From Clytia hemisphaerica (Eukaryota; Cnidaria; Hydrozoa; Leptothecata; Clytiidae), in the NCBI GenBank assembly GCA_902728285.1, contig CACVBU010000064.1, forward strand, positions 356,718 to 420,717: a stretch of 64,000 nt of DNA, in the 5' to 3' direction. The position numbers and the translations under genes were made by a program. Under the pieces are notes generated by a model that worked only from the letters and a program-made list of their open reading frames with translations, did not search any database and had not been told where the DNA came from. Positions 32,036-44,471 of the stretch are shown here, in pieces (the first letter of the stretch is position 1; every line of letters begins with the position of its first letter).

Positions 32036-32593
32036 TTGTCTTTTAGGGCTTATTATAACTAAATATTATAGCTTAATATTAACTATATGCACTACGGTCA
32101 GTCGTGTTCCGATCCTCCTGAAGGTACAGTTTTTCTATGACATGTCCATAAACCCCTGTGCCATTTTTTCAATTTTGGCAGTTGATGAGCTGATTCTAAC
32201 TGATTAACGGTCGTGCATTAATACGGCAAATACAAAATATAGAACACATACTAATAGCTGGTATTGGTACACCGACTGGCTATTTGTCCAATGGACAATT
32301 GATGAATTCTAAGAAAGCAAAACATTAACAAATTATCAATACCGTACAATATTTGAAAATGTTTCAAAACTATTATAGGCAGTAAACAGTGCTGATTCTC
32401 ATAAAGACGGTAATCGAATTATGCTGATATCCCATCACATCATTCTTCAAATTCATTTGAGGTAATTAACATAGATTATTAACTAAAACCTATCATGTTG
32501 AGCGTTGATCTCTTGTAATTTGTTTGAAGCTATGTATTATAAAAGATAAATAGTGATTCTTAAAACAATCTCGAAATAAAAAAGAAATTCCAT
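32036..32593. other. No gene seen
   Basis: AT-rich unique sequence between the RGG ORF and the foldback element. Confidence 0.5.
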
Positions 32594-32603
32594 GTTAAAG
32601 ATT

Positions 32604-33625
32604 GAGTCTGCTAAATGACGCGCCCACGCGCCCTAAAATGTTACGCGCCTACGCGCCCTGGTAATTTGACGCGCCTTAAAATATCGACGCGCCCTGGTAA
32701 TTTGACGCACCCTAAAAATTTGACGCGCCTTAAAATATCGACGCGCCCTGATAATTTGACGCGCCCTGATAATTTGACGCGCCCTAAAAATTTGACGCGC
32801 CCAAAATTTGACGCGCCCTAAAAATTTGACGCGCCCTAAAATATCGACGCGCCCTAAAAAATCGACGCGCCCTGATAATTTCACACTACCTAAGTAACTG
32901 ACAGTAATGAGATTGATTTGAAGATCAGAGTTTTCTCCATGTCTCATAAAGAATGTTGTTCTTATCCCAGTGTCGTTCTATGAGCGATTGAGGATACAAA
33001 CCTTTTTCCCGAGTATTTCATTACCAAGTCATAATTCGTGTTTTCAGTACATGATTTTTTTCTACGTCACTGCAGTAATCAAATTATTATTTTAAATCAC
33101 TCTTTTCTAAATTGAGATGTACATTTAACAAAGACAGCGACAATGGAAAACTTTTCAAAAATTCCCAAGTCAAAGATGATTACAAAAAGTTGAGTTTTCT
33201 GTGAAGGGACAAATTTGTGCATTTTCCCCTGTAAATTGAATAGAAATAACGTGTAGACCGGTCCCATTATTCCGTCCGTCAAAACCGTCGAAAACTTAAG
33301 GCACGTCAAAACCCTAAGGCGTGTCGAAATCTTAGTGCGCATCAAATTTTCAAGGCGCGTCGAAATTCCAGGGCGCGTCGAAATCATAGGGCGCGTCAAA
33401 TTTTCAAGGCGCGTCAAAATCATAGGGCGCGTCAAATTTTCAAGGCGCGTCGAAATTCTAGGGCGCGTCAAATTTTCAAGGCGCGTCAAAATCATAGGGC
33501 GCGTCAAATTTTCAAGGCGCGTCGAAATTCTAGGGCGCGTCAAATTTTCAAGGCGCGTAGAAATCATAGGGCGCGTCAAATTTTCAAGGCGCGTAAGGCG
33601 CGAAGGCGCGTCATTTAGCAGACTC
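32604..33625. mobile_element. Foldback element with GACGCGCC tandem arms
   Basis: Perfect 10-bp duplication GTTAAAGATT (32594-32603, 33626-33635). Ends GAGTCTGCTAAATGACGCGC / inverse. Each arm of about 290 bp is a tandem array of a 17-18-bp unit (GACGCGCCCTAAAAATTT and variants), the right arm inverted relative to the left. The 440-bp centre is unique. No transposase. ORFs along the arms (e.g. 'TRPKNLTRP') are repeat artefacts. Confidence 0.9.
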
Positions 33626-33635
33626 GTTAAAGATT

Positions 33636-34038
33636 AATTAGATTAATGCCAGATAACTTTTATCATCATAGTAATAAAACCATCGAATTCCCAGCGTCCA
33701 TAACATTTTGCAATTGGCTGACCAGATTGACCAGCGAAGCGTTGTCAAGCCCGATTTCTTGCAAAGATGTCATTTACGTTTAAAATCTCGTTTTCCGTTT
33801 AGAATCTCTGGAAAAATAGCATTTGTAAAATATAGTTTAAGCTAATCATACTAGCAATATCTCTCTACTTGGGATAATTTTTGTATTATTGCTGGTAAAA
33901 CTTTACCCGGGCATATGACAATTCTGAGACCCTGGTATTAGACGATAGGTTTTTCTTCGCACTACAGTATTTTTTAGATCGAGTATTCGACCCCCCTCCC
34001 TTCCTCCCTCGATCAGCTACAAGGAAAAGACAAAAGGT
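33636..34038. other. No gene seen
   Basis: Unique AT-rich sequence with a short C-rich tract near 33990-34010, lying 3' of the 80-residue repeat array on the minus strand. Confidence 0.5.
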
Positions 34039-35519
34039 CTATAAGTCGTTTAATAGGTTACTTCTTTCTTGTCTTTCCCTTGTTGTAGCCGACACCACCA
34101 GGTCTGGAAAAGTAGTCGGCATCTGCATTGAAACGATGGTCTTCGGAGGAATCCGTTTTCTTTTCAAGTTTGTCCTTTCTAAGTTATCGTGTGCTTTTAC
34201 TAAGACATCCGCAACCGAGCTTCCCCAACTTGCTTGCACGATGTAAATTTCGTCTCCTTCTTTAATTTCCAACACCAGCTACTCCTCGTCGTTCACTTGC
34301 AACCGGTCTCGCCTCTCCCTTGTTGTAGCCGACACCACCAGGTCTTGAAATGTTATCGGCATACGCATTGAAACGATTGTCTTTGGAGGAATCCGTTTTC
34401 TTTTCAAGTTTGTCCTTTCTAAGTTATCGTGTGCTTTTACCAAGACATCCGCAACTGAGCTTCCCCAACTTGTTTGCACGATGTAAATTTCGTCTCCTTC
34501 TTCAATTTCCAACACCAGCTTCTCCTCGCCGTTCACTAGCAACTGGTCTCGCCTCTCCCTTGTTGTAGCCGACACCACCAGGTCTTGAAATGTTATCGGC
34601 ATACGCATTGAAACGATTGTCTTTGGAGGAATCCGTTTTCTTTTCAAGTTTGTCCTTTCTAAGTTATCGTGTGCTTTTACCAAGACATCCGCAACCGAGC
34701 TTCCCCAACTTGCTTGCACGATGTAAATTTCGTCTCCTTCTTTAATTTCCAACACCAGCTACTCCTCGTCGTTCACTTGCAACCGGTCTCGCCTCTCCCT
34801 TGTTGTAGCCGACACCACCAGGTCTTGAAATGTTATCGGCATACGCATTGAAACGATTGTCTTCGGAGGAATCAGTTTTCTTTTTAAGTTTGTCTTTTCC
34901 AAATTCCCGTGTGCCTTTACCAAGTCATATTAATCTGAAATTGACATCAACTAAAAGCCATTAAGACAGTTGAATAAAATCCTTTGAAGTTGTAACACTC
35001 CTTCATTGCCTCAACTCCGCCAAAACGCATATTGAAATTGCCATTCAGTGTCCATGGCTATCATCGTATCTTTGAAATGTTGAGGAGAAATAGAAAATTG
35101 TCTCATGACTGAGTCTCCTTCCGTAATCAAAATTAATTAATTAATTAATTCACTAACAACCACACATGTCCCCATATCTCAACCTTCCTTTCAAGGAAAA
35201 GACAAAACGTGTATAAGTCGTTAATAGGTTACTTCTTTCTTGTTAGCACGATGTAGATCTCATCTCCTTCGTCAATTTCTAACACCAGCTTCTCCTCGTC
35301 GTTCACTAGCAACCGGTCTCGCCTCTCCCTTGTTGTAGCCGACACCGCCAGGTCTTGAAATGTTATCGCCATCCGCATTGAACCGATTGTCTTCGGAGGA
35401 ATCCGTTTTCTTTTCAAGTTTGTCCTTTCTAAGTTATCGTGTGCTTTTACCAAGACATCCGCAACCGAGCTTCCCCAAGTATCATTGCTGACACCTCTAC
35501 TTGGGATATTTTTTTCCAC
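34039..35519 (-). pseudogene. Array of 80-residue coding tandem repeats
   Basis: A 240-bp unit is repeated in head-to-tail order (starts near 34079, 34319, 34559, 34799, plus one at about 35333 after a spacer). The minus strand reads the same 80-residue module: LEIEEGDEIYIVQTSWGSSV, ADVLVKAHDNLERTNLKRKR, IPPKTIVSMRMPITFQDLVV, SATTRERRDRLxVNDEEKLV. Unit length is exactly 80 codons and most differences are synonymous or mild. Two units carry the same K-to-TAG change in DEEKLV (34276-34278, 34756-34758), and the 34799 unit is truncated, so the locus is at least partly dead or spliced around. I do not recognise the family; the module looks globular, not low-complexity. Confidence 0.5.
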
Positions 35520-36430
35520 GTGAGTATGTACGTTGAATCAAGTCATGGCATTTGAGTTTCCATGTTTGCTTAAAAATTTTTGAGCAGGTGGTACACGTGA
35601 TTTTAACTGTATTCTTTTGATTCTCCATCAGTCATTACGGTATTCTGCAACGACATCTCTCTTACTGCTCTCCTCCTCTTGGTCTGAGTCGATCTCAATT
35701 ATTTCGTATTTGTCCTTTTCCTGGTATAAGAGTTGTTTTAATTATAGGTTTTATGGGATTTTGTTTTAATGTAGTGCACTAGAAGATAAACTCACTGGTA
35801 CTCACTGGCGCTCTTAATTAATGTGCCAACCTCTCGCAAAGGAACTTTTTTATTCAAAGTCAGGCTCGGATACAGAGGGAGGCTATAACCAATGGAGGAG
35901 AGTGCACTTTATTATCGTATTACCTTATATGGAAACTGATTACTCTCCATGAATAAGATAGCCTTCCTCCTGTATCCGACCCTGAAAGTTCCATGTGTTC
36001 TTAAATCTACATAACTACGAAAAACAATTTAAAGGCATTCTATCCACATTATGTAGTTACTTGAAGTTGTCTCCGTTTAAGACTTGCTTAGTTACGGCAG
36101 CCAATTCTTGAGGTTTTGTCCTGGAAAACTAAGAAATTTTTTAACCTCCTTGGGAATCCAGCATTCAGCGCCATGAAATCTTCGATCATGGGTCTTTTCA
36201 TAGCCTGCAAATATGAAGATAAGATTTTGGATAGTGGAATCGATATTAGGGTTCAACCAGACCAGCAACTCATCGGCAGCTTCTCTTCCATATTCGTTGG
36301 ATTCTTTTGTTTTCGGAGATATCCTTTTTCATTTCTTCTACATGGTCTTCCTCATAACTTCGATCTCCTTTTCCATCTTTTTGTACTTGGTCTTTCCTCC
36401 GATCGCCTTTTTTGAGGTCGCTCGTTTTTA
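35520..36430. other. No gene seen; imperfect inverted repeat at 35868-35990
   Basis: 35868-35990 has arms 'ggctcggatacagagggagg' and 'cctcctgtatccgaccct', a likely small MITE. The remainder is unique. Confidence 0.5.
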
Positions 36431-37234
36431 AGTCAAAGCACTTGTTATACATTTTTGGAAAGCTAAGGGGTAGGGGAATCAAAAAAACTTGGGTGTCAAT
36501 TTTTTTTCGGACATTTCGGTGTGATTTTCGGACAATTATGACGGTCTTGGGCAAAAATCACAGGGTCAAAAATTCATGAAAATTTTAGCTTGAGAAAACG
36601 GAAACCTGTTGTATATTTTTGGAAAGCTCTCGAGAAATTAAGATTAGAGATATACTAGACGGTTCCCGTCGTCGCAAACGCCTGTTTAGCTTGCGCATCT
36701 AAAGCCTTTTTGATGACAAAGATGGTATTGCTGATGCTCTAACTTTATCTTTAAGGGGATTTGAATTAGTTTTTTATCAACCACGGGAGTATATCGAGTA
36801 GTGTGAAGATGTCTCGTAAATACCTTTTTATGCTTCAAATGGAATAAGAGAATGGAACTTGAAATCTTCACCATAAATACGAGCTTAGTAAATAATAAAC
36901 CTTCAATTGTGAGAGTTTCTTCAGGAAGTTTGAAGCGATTTTAATTTAATCGAAAACGGGAACTTATTGAGCAGTAAAACGTCAAATTGAGAGCGTCAAT
37001 ATATACTGAAATCGCCTATACTCGCAATATATTTTTAATCTTACTTTTTTGAGAGCTTTCCAAAAATATACAACAGGTCTCAATTTTCTCAAGCTAAAAT
37101 TTTCATTAATTTTTAACCCTATAATTTTTGCCTGAGACTGATGTCATATTTCTCCGAGAAAAAAATTGGCACCCAAGTTATTTTGATTCCCCTACCTCTT
37201 AGCATTCCAAAAATGTATAACAAGTGCTTTGACT
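36431..37234. mobile_element. TIR element with about 230-bp arms, AGTCAAAGCACTTG
   Basis: Arms starting AGTCAAAGCACTTGTTATAC match their inverse at 37005-37234 with few changes. Each arm contains two copies of 'tatacatttttggaaagct'. No duplication or ORF could be fixed. Confidence 0.75.
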
Positions 37235-39794
37235 AAAAAATTCGAGCGATTTTACAAATTTTCATCTACTAATTTGCAAATACACCAACTTTCTTGAAGA
37301 TATTGAGAAACCATATAGACATACGAGCTTGAGTGTTTCCTCTCCTTTTCACTTACCTCTTAGTAGGAGAAGTGAAAGATTATTCCAATGAAATTTCGAA
37401 TCTGCCCTTTTCTTGATGTGATGCATCTTGTCTTTACGATACGAAGATGCTGCTATGGCAATGGCTGAACAAACGAAGAACAGAATGAACGAAAATGTTG
37501 AATTTATTTTCCAAACTATTTTTTGACCGTTTTTGTTTTTTATCACCAAGTAGCTTGCAGTTTCACCTCTTCTTTTGTAAGCTAAGGAAAGTACATTAGG
37601 TTGTTAACCTCCATCCTTTACCAATATTGTGCATCGTTTATATTTCAAAATGCTGATATATCATCCGGGACATCGTGCTATAGCTCGTCGATGGCCCTGT
37701 GAACTTTAGTATTGTCGTCAAATTTGTTCATTTCTGATTGCTTCCCGTATAAAATCTCCTTTACGTATCCAAATAGGGCACCACAACGAAATGCTTCAGC
37801 ATATCTTTTCAGATCTTGTAAGATTATTACGTTCTGCACCATTTGTGAAGCAACTCACCTGCACCATTTGTGATATTGTCTCTTCAAAGTACAGTAAAAC
37901 TAAAAATACGAAAATGGACACGCGTTGAAACTTGGTGAAATATTGTGCATTGCCATTCCATTTTCATGGCAATCATAGTATCTTTACAGTACATTTTTTG
38001 TATCACGTCAAAACCTTATTTTTCAATTTATTTAGCTGCATTGACATTGACATTGACATATGAGCTTGATACCGCCTCTTTATTTTATTTCTGTCCAGAT
38101 AAGAGAACTGGACGATCCTTTCAATCAAACTTTTTTTCTGAATCTCTCCTTCTAAAATCACCGAACCTAACAATTCTGTACTAATGCTATGGCTAGCCTT
38201 TCATCAGGAGACTGCCCATAGCACTAGTATAGTGGAGAAGGCCCAATCATGGACGGCAGAGAGACACGTTAACATTGTACTTGCAGAACTCCCGGGGCTG
38301 TCTAACGGTCCGCCCGCTGGATGATCCAAAACTAACTACCAGACCATTTAGCCTTCTTTAGCTCACAAACTGCGATGCGCAACAACCGTTCAAGTGGAAC
38401 GGCGGGCGTTTTCGGACATTAAGGCGCTAGAATGGGCGCAGGTACAGAAGCTTCGGGAAGCCTCTGTACAATTTTTGTTTTTCTGATCGGGAAGTGTTTC
38501 TGCTTCGCCTTTACCATTAAATCAATGACCAGACTGAGAAAAACGTACGTTGAGAAGGTGATTGTTGAAGTAGGTCTTCTTCTTTTGAAGCAGATAAAGA
38601 ACTGTCGTCGACTTTCGTATAAATGCCCTAATTATATGGCTGATTACATTTATCTTAGAAATGTAAGGGAGGAGCGGGGTGACTAATCCGTAATAGCCCC
38701 GCTGTAATCATCCCGCGAAATAAAAAGTAAAAGAAAATCTTCGAAGTAAAGCCTTACGTTCAAAAACTAATCGATTTTATAGTTGTCATGTTAAAATGTC
38801 GCAAGCCTCAACCAGAACTGAATGTCGTTGATGAGTTTTTCAATGGAGCGATTCATCTTCTTAATGCATATCTCTTGGTCCAAATTATATATTTGGTAAT
38901 GCATTTCATAGTTGTGCAATTCGAATATTTTGATTGGTTAGTTGACATTCGAACTTCTATTAAGTGACAAAAATAAAAAGGAACTTTGAAAAAATATGTG
39001 AACAAAATAAGTAAAAAGGAGGAGTGGCTGAATTTTAATTTAGTTATAATAATTAACGAGGAAAAACATGGTCGTCACCCTCGAAACCATATTACTACTA
39101 TACAAAATAATGTACCATATGAATTGTGATTTTCGATGACTGTTATAAAGCAAAGAATGATGGTTAGTACTGATCAATTTTCTTTGCCCAACTTCTTCTT
39201 TGGCGTGCATCTATGCACGTGGTGCAAAAAGAAAAAGTAAATTTTTAGTTTTAGTTGAAATGTTTTTTGTAACATGACTCTTACTTTAAATATAGAATAT
39301 CATAACAAAAATGTCTTAAATATCCACTCCTCTCTAACAAAATATTAATTTTTTGAGGGCCCTAAAAATCTACAAAGTAAAACCAGCGATTCAGCGAGAG
39401 ACCCCGTTTTAGAACGGCTTTTATCACCTGTCCAACCTGTTCTATGCCATCTTCCTGGATCATATTCTTTGCAAATAATATATTTTAAAACTGTTGCGGA
39501 GAAATAAAAGTTTAAAAATCAAAGTGCTAATATAAAAAAAATATATATATATTTATAAATGTCTGTTAAGGAAGATTAGAATTTCCAATTTTTGAAGACA
39601 CTATCGTGTTTTTGATTTATTTTCCTAAATTTTTCTGATCTAAAACCACACTTTATTTTTTACTCGCCATATAAGAAGGTGTGAGACTTTCTGTACTTCT
39701 CTTTTTCCTCGGAGCTCAAATTGAAATGCCTAGTCATCTGCTATTTGATAAAAGACAAAATGTATCTTGTCAATTTCAACGGAAATCTTTTCCT
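37235..39794. other. No gene recognised; hairpin at 38446-38474
   Basis: Mostly unique sequence. A weak minus-strand ORF with one membrane helix is at 37349-37549. 38210-38480 is GC-richer and holds a near-perfect hairpin (GTACAGAAGCTTC / GAAGCCTCTGTAC, 38446-38474). No RNA family recognised. Confidence 0.4.
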
Positions 39795-40076
39795 TCAAAA
39801 GGCGTATAGAGATTTCGAGCCACATTCAAATAAATAAAATTGCATCACCAATTTTAAAGGCGATTCATCAATACAAACACCTACTAAAGACGGCACACCA
39901 TTATGGAATCGAAGGTTTGCGATAATTTTGACCTCCTTTAAAAACATGTTACGATATTGCTCGAAGGTGTACTTTTCATTGACTAATAATTTTGCCGTAA
40001 CAGTCTCTCCCTTCAAACGTCTCCTCTCCAAACCCCCTCTCGGTTGGGTAGAGGTGTTTCGGCCTTGCATTTTCAT
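39795..40076 (-). pseudogene. Protein kinase N-lobe fragment
   Basis: Reads ...LKGETVTAKLLVNEKYTFEQ then MFLKEVKIIANLRFHNGVPSLVGVCID and LKLVMQFY: the VAIK-like lysine strand (TAKLL), helix C glutamate region and hinge of a kinase. The glycine-rich loop is missing upstream, and the frame ends at a stop shortly after the hinge. It covers the same hinge as 31241-31422, so it comes from a different kinase. Single fragment, likely a pseudogene or an isolated exon. Confidence 0.5.
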
Positions 40077-40310
40077 TGTTTCCCCCTCCTAACAGCTATA
40101 CGTCATGCCAGGAAATGGTCTCTTTCTGTCATCTGAAGTCTTTGGAGAAGAATGATCTTTTTCTTCTCCACTCTGATCTAATCGAAACGGGCTTCAAAGA
40201 TGTCGTCCTCTATTTCACCAACCAGCATGAAATTGTGAAATTTATCGTTATCTCATGCTCGAAAGTTACTTTTGTTTTACCAACCAACATGAAAATCTAT
40301 CGCGACCATG

Positions 40311-41022
40311 CGCGACCTTAGAATAAAAGGGTTCCATCGCAAAATTTCAACTTTTTGAGTTTTATGCATAAATGAAATCTTGAGGGCATAGAGAAACATT
40401 TTGTCAACTCCTTTTACTGTTTATTTTTTTCAGTTTCTCAAAATTAAGAAGATAATTAGGTTCTATCCCCAATTTTGACTTTTTCGCTGGAAGAAAAAGG
40501 TTCTATCAGGCAAATAGAACCTTTTAGACGTTATTTTGCCAATCGTGCAATCTTCTCCCGGTAACAAGCAACAAAAATAAAAAGGTTCTATTTAATTTGG
40601 ATAAAAAGGTTCTATTTAGCAGAATAATTGAAAAACACCCAAATTTCAATTTTAATGCACTTGTATGCATTTCTTAAGATGTGTCCTTGGTGGAAATGAC
40701 CAAAGAATTGAATATAAGACGTATGGTACGAACTACCCTTAAGAAATTAAGAAAAATTGACAATAGTGTTCTAGCAATTTTGGGAAAATTAAAAATAAAA
40801 AGGTTCTATCCGAAAAATTATTGCTTAATAAAAACAGGGGAAATGAATGTAAAAACATTTAAATAGATTTTTTTGTAGTTGTAGGACACAATCTTTCAGA
40901 AAAGCATGGTTTTTAGGTTAACAACAATGTGGAACCAGGTTATTTTTCATCCAATTTTTTCAAAACGATTTTAACAAAATCAAAGAAAATGTCAAATAGA
41001 ACCCTTTTATTCCAAGGTCGCG
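40311..41022. mobile_element. TIR element with scattered AAAAGGTTCTAT motifs
   Basis: Ends CGCGACCTTAGAATAAAAGG and near-inverse, flanked by CATG on both sides. AAAGGTTCTAT or its inverse occurs about nine times across the 712 bp at irregular spacing, in both orientations. No convincing ORF. Confidence 0.75.
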
Positions 41023-41026
41023 CATG

Positions 41027-41970
41027 GGCAATGAATATTTTCAGTGCCGTTGTGAACTCCTTGTTCATGTCAAGTCCCTTGCAAACTCGTGCCCTTTCTG
41101 TTGCTGCCAATAAAAATCTAATTTGGAAACAAACTTTCTGGAACGATCATCCAGCTAGGCCTCAAATCAAGCTGCCCCATTTATGAAAGTCAGTTTATTT
41201 CCATATAATTTCCTACACAATAAATTGAAGAGTCGAGATTAGGATTGTTTGATACTCAAAGTTTCGCGCAACTTTTCGTTACGATCTTCAGTCAAAAATT
41301 CCATATAATTTCCTATATATAAAGTGTGAAAAAATTGCTAACCTCTTCATCATTTAAGACCTCTGTGACCAGTTCATAGAATTCAAGTTTAGTTCAAAAG
41401 TCATACTGTTGTATTGGTTGGTAACTCACTGTTGAACATGTTTAACAGTTTTGTAGAAATTTGTCAATACTGTATTGATTGCGACAGGTGTTCGACCCAA
41501 TTAATTCCCATCTTTTTTTTATTCATAAGAAAGTTCTTGCGAAGGGTTCTGTTTGAACATTCAACCTTCCCTGATAGTGAAATAATAGAAAATGATAGTA
41601 GATAATAGATGCAGATCTGCCATCATTTTTTCCATCAGAAAATGAAAATTGAGTCTCTTTGAAAGTCGCGTAAATTTGTAATGTCGAAACTTAAAATTTG
41701 CATATCTCAGTGAAAAATTGTCCGGTTAACTTAAAATTTATGGGGATCTCAGGAAACATATATGGCAGGCACCCACTTGCAAAATTTGAAGCTCAAACGA
41801 CGAAATTTGAGGACTCCGTTTTCCGCAAAGTGAACGCGTTCAAATGTTCAATGAATTATGTGCATAATTAGGAAAATTATTTTTTTTTTCAAAAAATATT
41901 TTATAAGTAAAAACAAGGAAAAAAAGTTCAAAGTAGATTTAAAAGATATTCTCATAATAGATTTTCACAT
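41027..41970. other. No gene seen
   Basis: Unique AT-rich sequence, downstream (minus strand) of the CYP74-like gene; no exon recognised. Confidence 0.5.
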
Positions 41971-43275
41971 TTATTTTTCATAAACTACTTTGTTCATAAC
42001 GACTGGGCCATCTGTCGCAAGGCCACGGGCGGGGTTTTTGCCTGTATTAGTGAGATCAGAGGCGACGTCAAAGGCGCATCGAGTCAAATGAATAACGAAC
42101 AGCTTTAAACCTGTGAAGATTTGATCTTGACCAGGGCATTTTCTATTGGTCGGTGTTGCTTGGCGATCCCAGGGCCCTCCAAATGTTACAAGATGTTTTT
42201 TAACATTTTTCTCATCTCGGTTTAATTTAAACTTCACGGGCTCTTCAAATACGGATGAATCTCAATGCATCCCAAAAACAAAATCAGTGATTCTCCCTTG
42301 TAGACCTGGTATCTCCCTGTTTTTGATTCCATCACGAAATCTTTTTTGGCTCTACCAAAGGTTCCAGTGATGTGAATCGGATTCAAACGGAGTACTTCAA
42401 GAATGAAGGAATCAATCAGTTCCAATTTACCGAAAGTTTCTTCAAATTTCGAAGGATCTTCGTTCAAGAATTGATCAGCTTTTTCTTTAAGACTTGGACG
42501 TTGTCCATCGTCCAAAGAATCGAGATATAGAGTACTCACCAAACAAAGGTGCTCCATTTAAACATACGTTATACAGCAACTCAAGAGTTTGACCCTCCTT
42601 ATCTGTTAAATCTGGTGAAATATGATCAAGCTTTTTAACGACAGGTGTGTTACTAACTTCATCAAAAACCTCATCAGCCACATCTTTATCTGCCCAATAA
42701 GTAAAAGGTTTAAATAACACCTTCGTCAATGTTAAACGGATGCTTCGGTCAAACCAATCTTGGCAAATGGCATGCTCAGTCTTTTTTCCAAGCACAAGAA
42801 AGGAAAGAAAAGCGAACGCCATTTTATCCACAGTGACTTCAAAATTGTCACCTGCTTTGAAAGTATTGAAGGACTCAAAACTTTCTTGAATATCTGTGTT
42901 CAGTTGTTCTAGAGTGACTTCTTTAAATCGATGATCAAAGATTTTCATCGAATTTGCTTTTTTGCAATCGTGTTCCTCGCCATTACAAAACATCGATGGC
43001 GTGCGATATTTCAACATAATCGAATTGTACGATACTCCAGAGAATCCAAGTATAGATTCTTTGTTGATATACTCTGGATCAAAAACATAATTAGCAGCAA
43101 TACTGTCGCTTACCAAAATTATAGGCTCCACTAATTGCACTTTGATCACATGCTCCCGTTGACTGCTAAATAGATCTTGGTAAAATCCTCGACCTTCATT
43201 CTTCATTTGCAGCAAGTTGGAAAGCCTGAACCATGATCCGAGATTCGGGATTACTTTCATTTCTTGTTCTGTCAT
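41971..43275 (-). pseudogene. CYP74-clan cytochrome P450, frameshifted
   Basis: CYP74-type enzymes rearrange fatty-acid hydroperoxides (allene oxide synthase, hydroperoxide lyase, epoxyalcohol synthase) without needing O2 or a reductase. Three overlapping frames make one nearly full-length protein of about 430 residues. The first (43275 to about 42545) has the N-terminal part GRGFYQDLFSSQREHVIKVQ and the central FEVTVDKMAFAFLSFLVLGK. The second (to about 42255) has the K-helix EVLRL and LFLGCIEIHP. The third has FKLNRDE and the heme loop PTNRKCPGQDQIF, whose Cys (42136-42138) would bind iron; the N-x-x-C-x-G-x-D form is the CYP74 signature. The frame changes near 42545 and 42255, the first at a perfect GTGAGT donor without a clear acceptor. 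It therefore looks like a pseudogene, although an intron or assembly errors remain possible. No introns elsewhere. Confidence 0.7.
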
Positions 43276-44089
43276 TTCAAACCTTCTTGGCTTATTTCTT
43301 AGCTTTTTGAAATCTAAATAAACCAGCCGAGGCTGGAAGGTCAGCCAATAGAGCTTAGCTAGATAGCTTTAATAAGTGGGTTAACAGATGTAAGAGATGT
43401 ACTGAAACAGAGTAGACTAAAAATGTTGAATAATGTACAAAATGTGAAACATTTGCAAAACAAGCCTGAGAGCTCCTCCAACCCCCCCCCCCCCCCCCCA
43501 CGAGAAGATCAAAGTATACTTCTCTTTAGCATTGTAGCACTGTTTCTACGACATCGAACAATTAAGCTATAGTTCATATTACTATAAAATAAAAGAGAAA
43601 CATAGTGTAATTAAAACTTTTTGTTAATTTCATTCCAGTCAGTTATGATACATTTTTTCTGTTGGATGTAGACAATATCCATATCTGACCAAAGTGTTAT
43701 ACTAGAAATAAATAAGAAAATTGTCAAAACGTCAGAACCAAAATAAAGATATCCATCAAATATACATATACATAGAAACTGTACTTTTTGTTTTACTTGA
43801 TAAAACTCCAATAACACTTTAAACTAACAAACTTTAAGTCACAAAGCGCAAACTCCAGAAAGACACAATTTGCATCAAAATCTTTGCAAAACGTAGTTCA
43901 TATTTATAACATTTCAACAGGAACTGTATTTTGGTAGACTTGGTCAAATTACAGAAACCATTTGTCAGTTGTCTGCAAGGCCAATGAGGTACGTAAAAAC
44001 TGACTGCTATTCAGTCAAAGCCAAAAACTTGGCAAGGTCAGAAAAACATAATTTACATCCAGTCTTCGTAAATAAATTTTGTAGTTTAG
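43276..44089. other. No gene seen; poly-C tract at 43485-43499
   Basis: Probable promoter side of the P450-like gene, then degenerate repeat sequence ('aactgta.tttggtagact..gtcaaatt', 'aaaccatttgtca') that recurs near 44490, 44690 and 45130. Confidence 0.45.
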
Positions 44090-44091
44090 TA

Positions 44092-44469
44092 CCGTCAAGT
44101 TACACAACATGCACACAACCATCTTGAAGACTTTGCTGGTCTCAAATGATAATCGAAAGCAAAACTTAAAATTTATAACTATGCAGGGAAGCTCATTTTC
44201 CCCCCATTTTGCTTTAAACTCCCTTTTGATTGGTCTATGAATTTGGGCGATCGCTTTACCGCCTTGGCGGAATAAACACACGACCATAATAAATAAATTC
44301 AACAGGGCAGCGGAGTAGCAATTAATTTCAACTGGGAGTCCTCTCTTCTGTGCCAAGCACTGGCAGTGTTTTTTAAACTTTAAAACAATGTTAAATCAAG
44401 ACCAGATGGATCTGTTTGTTATGACTGTGCAAGTTGTGACGAGAGTGTGCATGTTGTGTAACTTGACGG
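44092..44469. mobile_element. TA-flanked MITE, CCGTCAAGTTACACAAC termini
   Basis: Ends CCGTCAAGTTACACAACATG / inverse, 25 bp near-perfect, flanked by TA (44090-44091, 44470-44471). No ORF of note. Confidence 0.8.
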
Positions 44470-44471
44470 TA

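Noticed and set aside
32615..33579. Plus and minus ORFs of TRPKNLTRP / RRVEILGRVKF repeats
   Set aside because: Frames run through the GACGCGCC tandem arms of a foldback element and do not extend beyond them.
38432..38686. 85-residue plus-strand ORF (MGAGTEASGSLCTIFVFLIG...)
   Set aside because: No family features, no splice context, and its start overlaps a strong hairpin; not supported as a gene.
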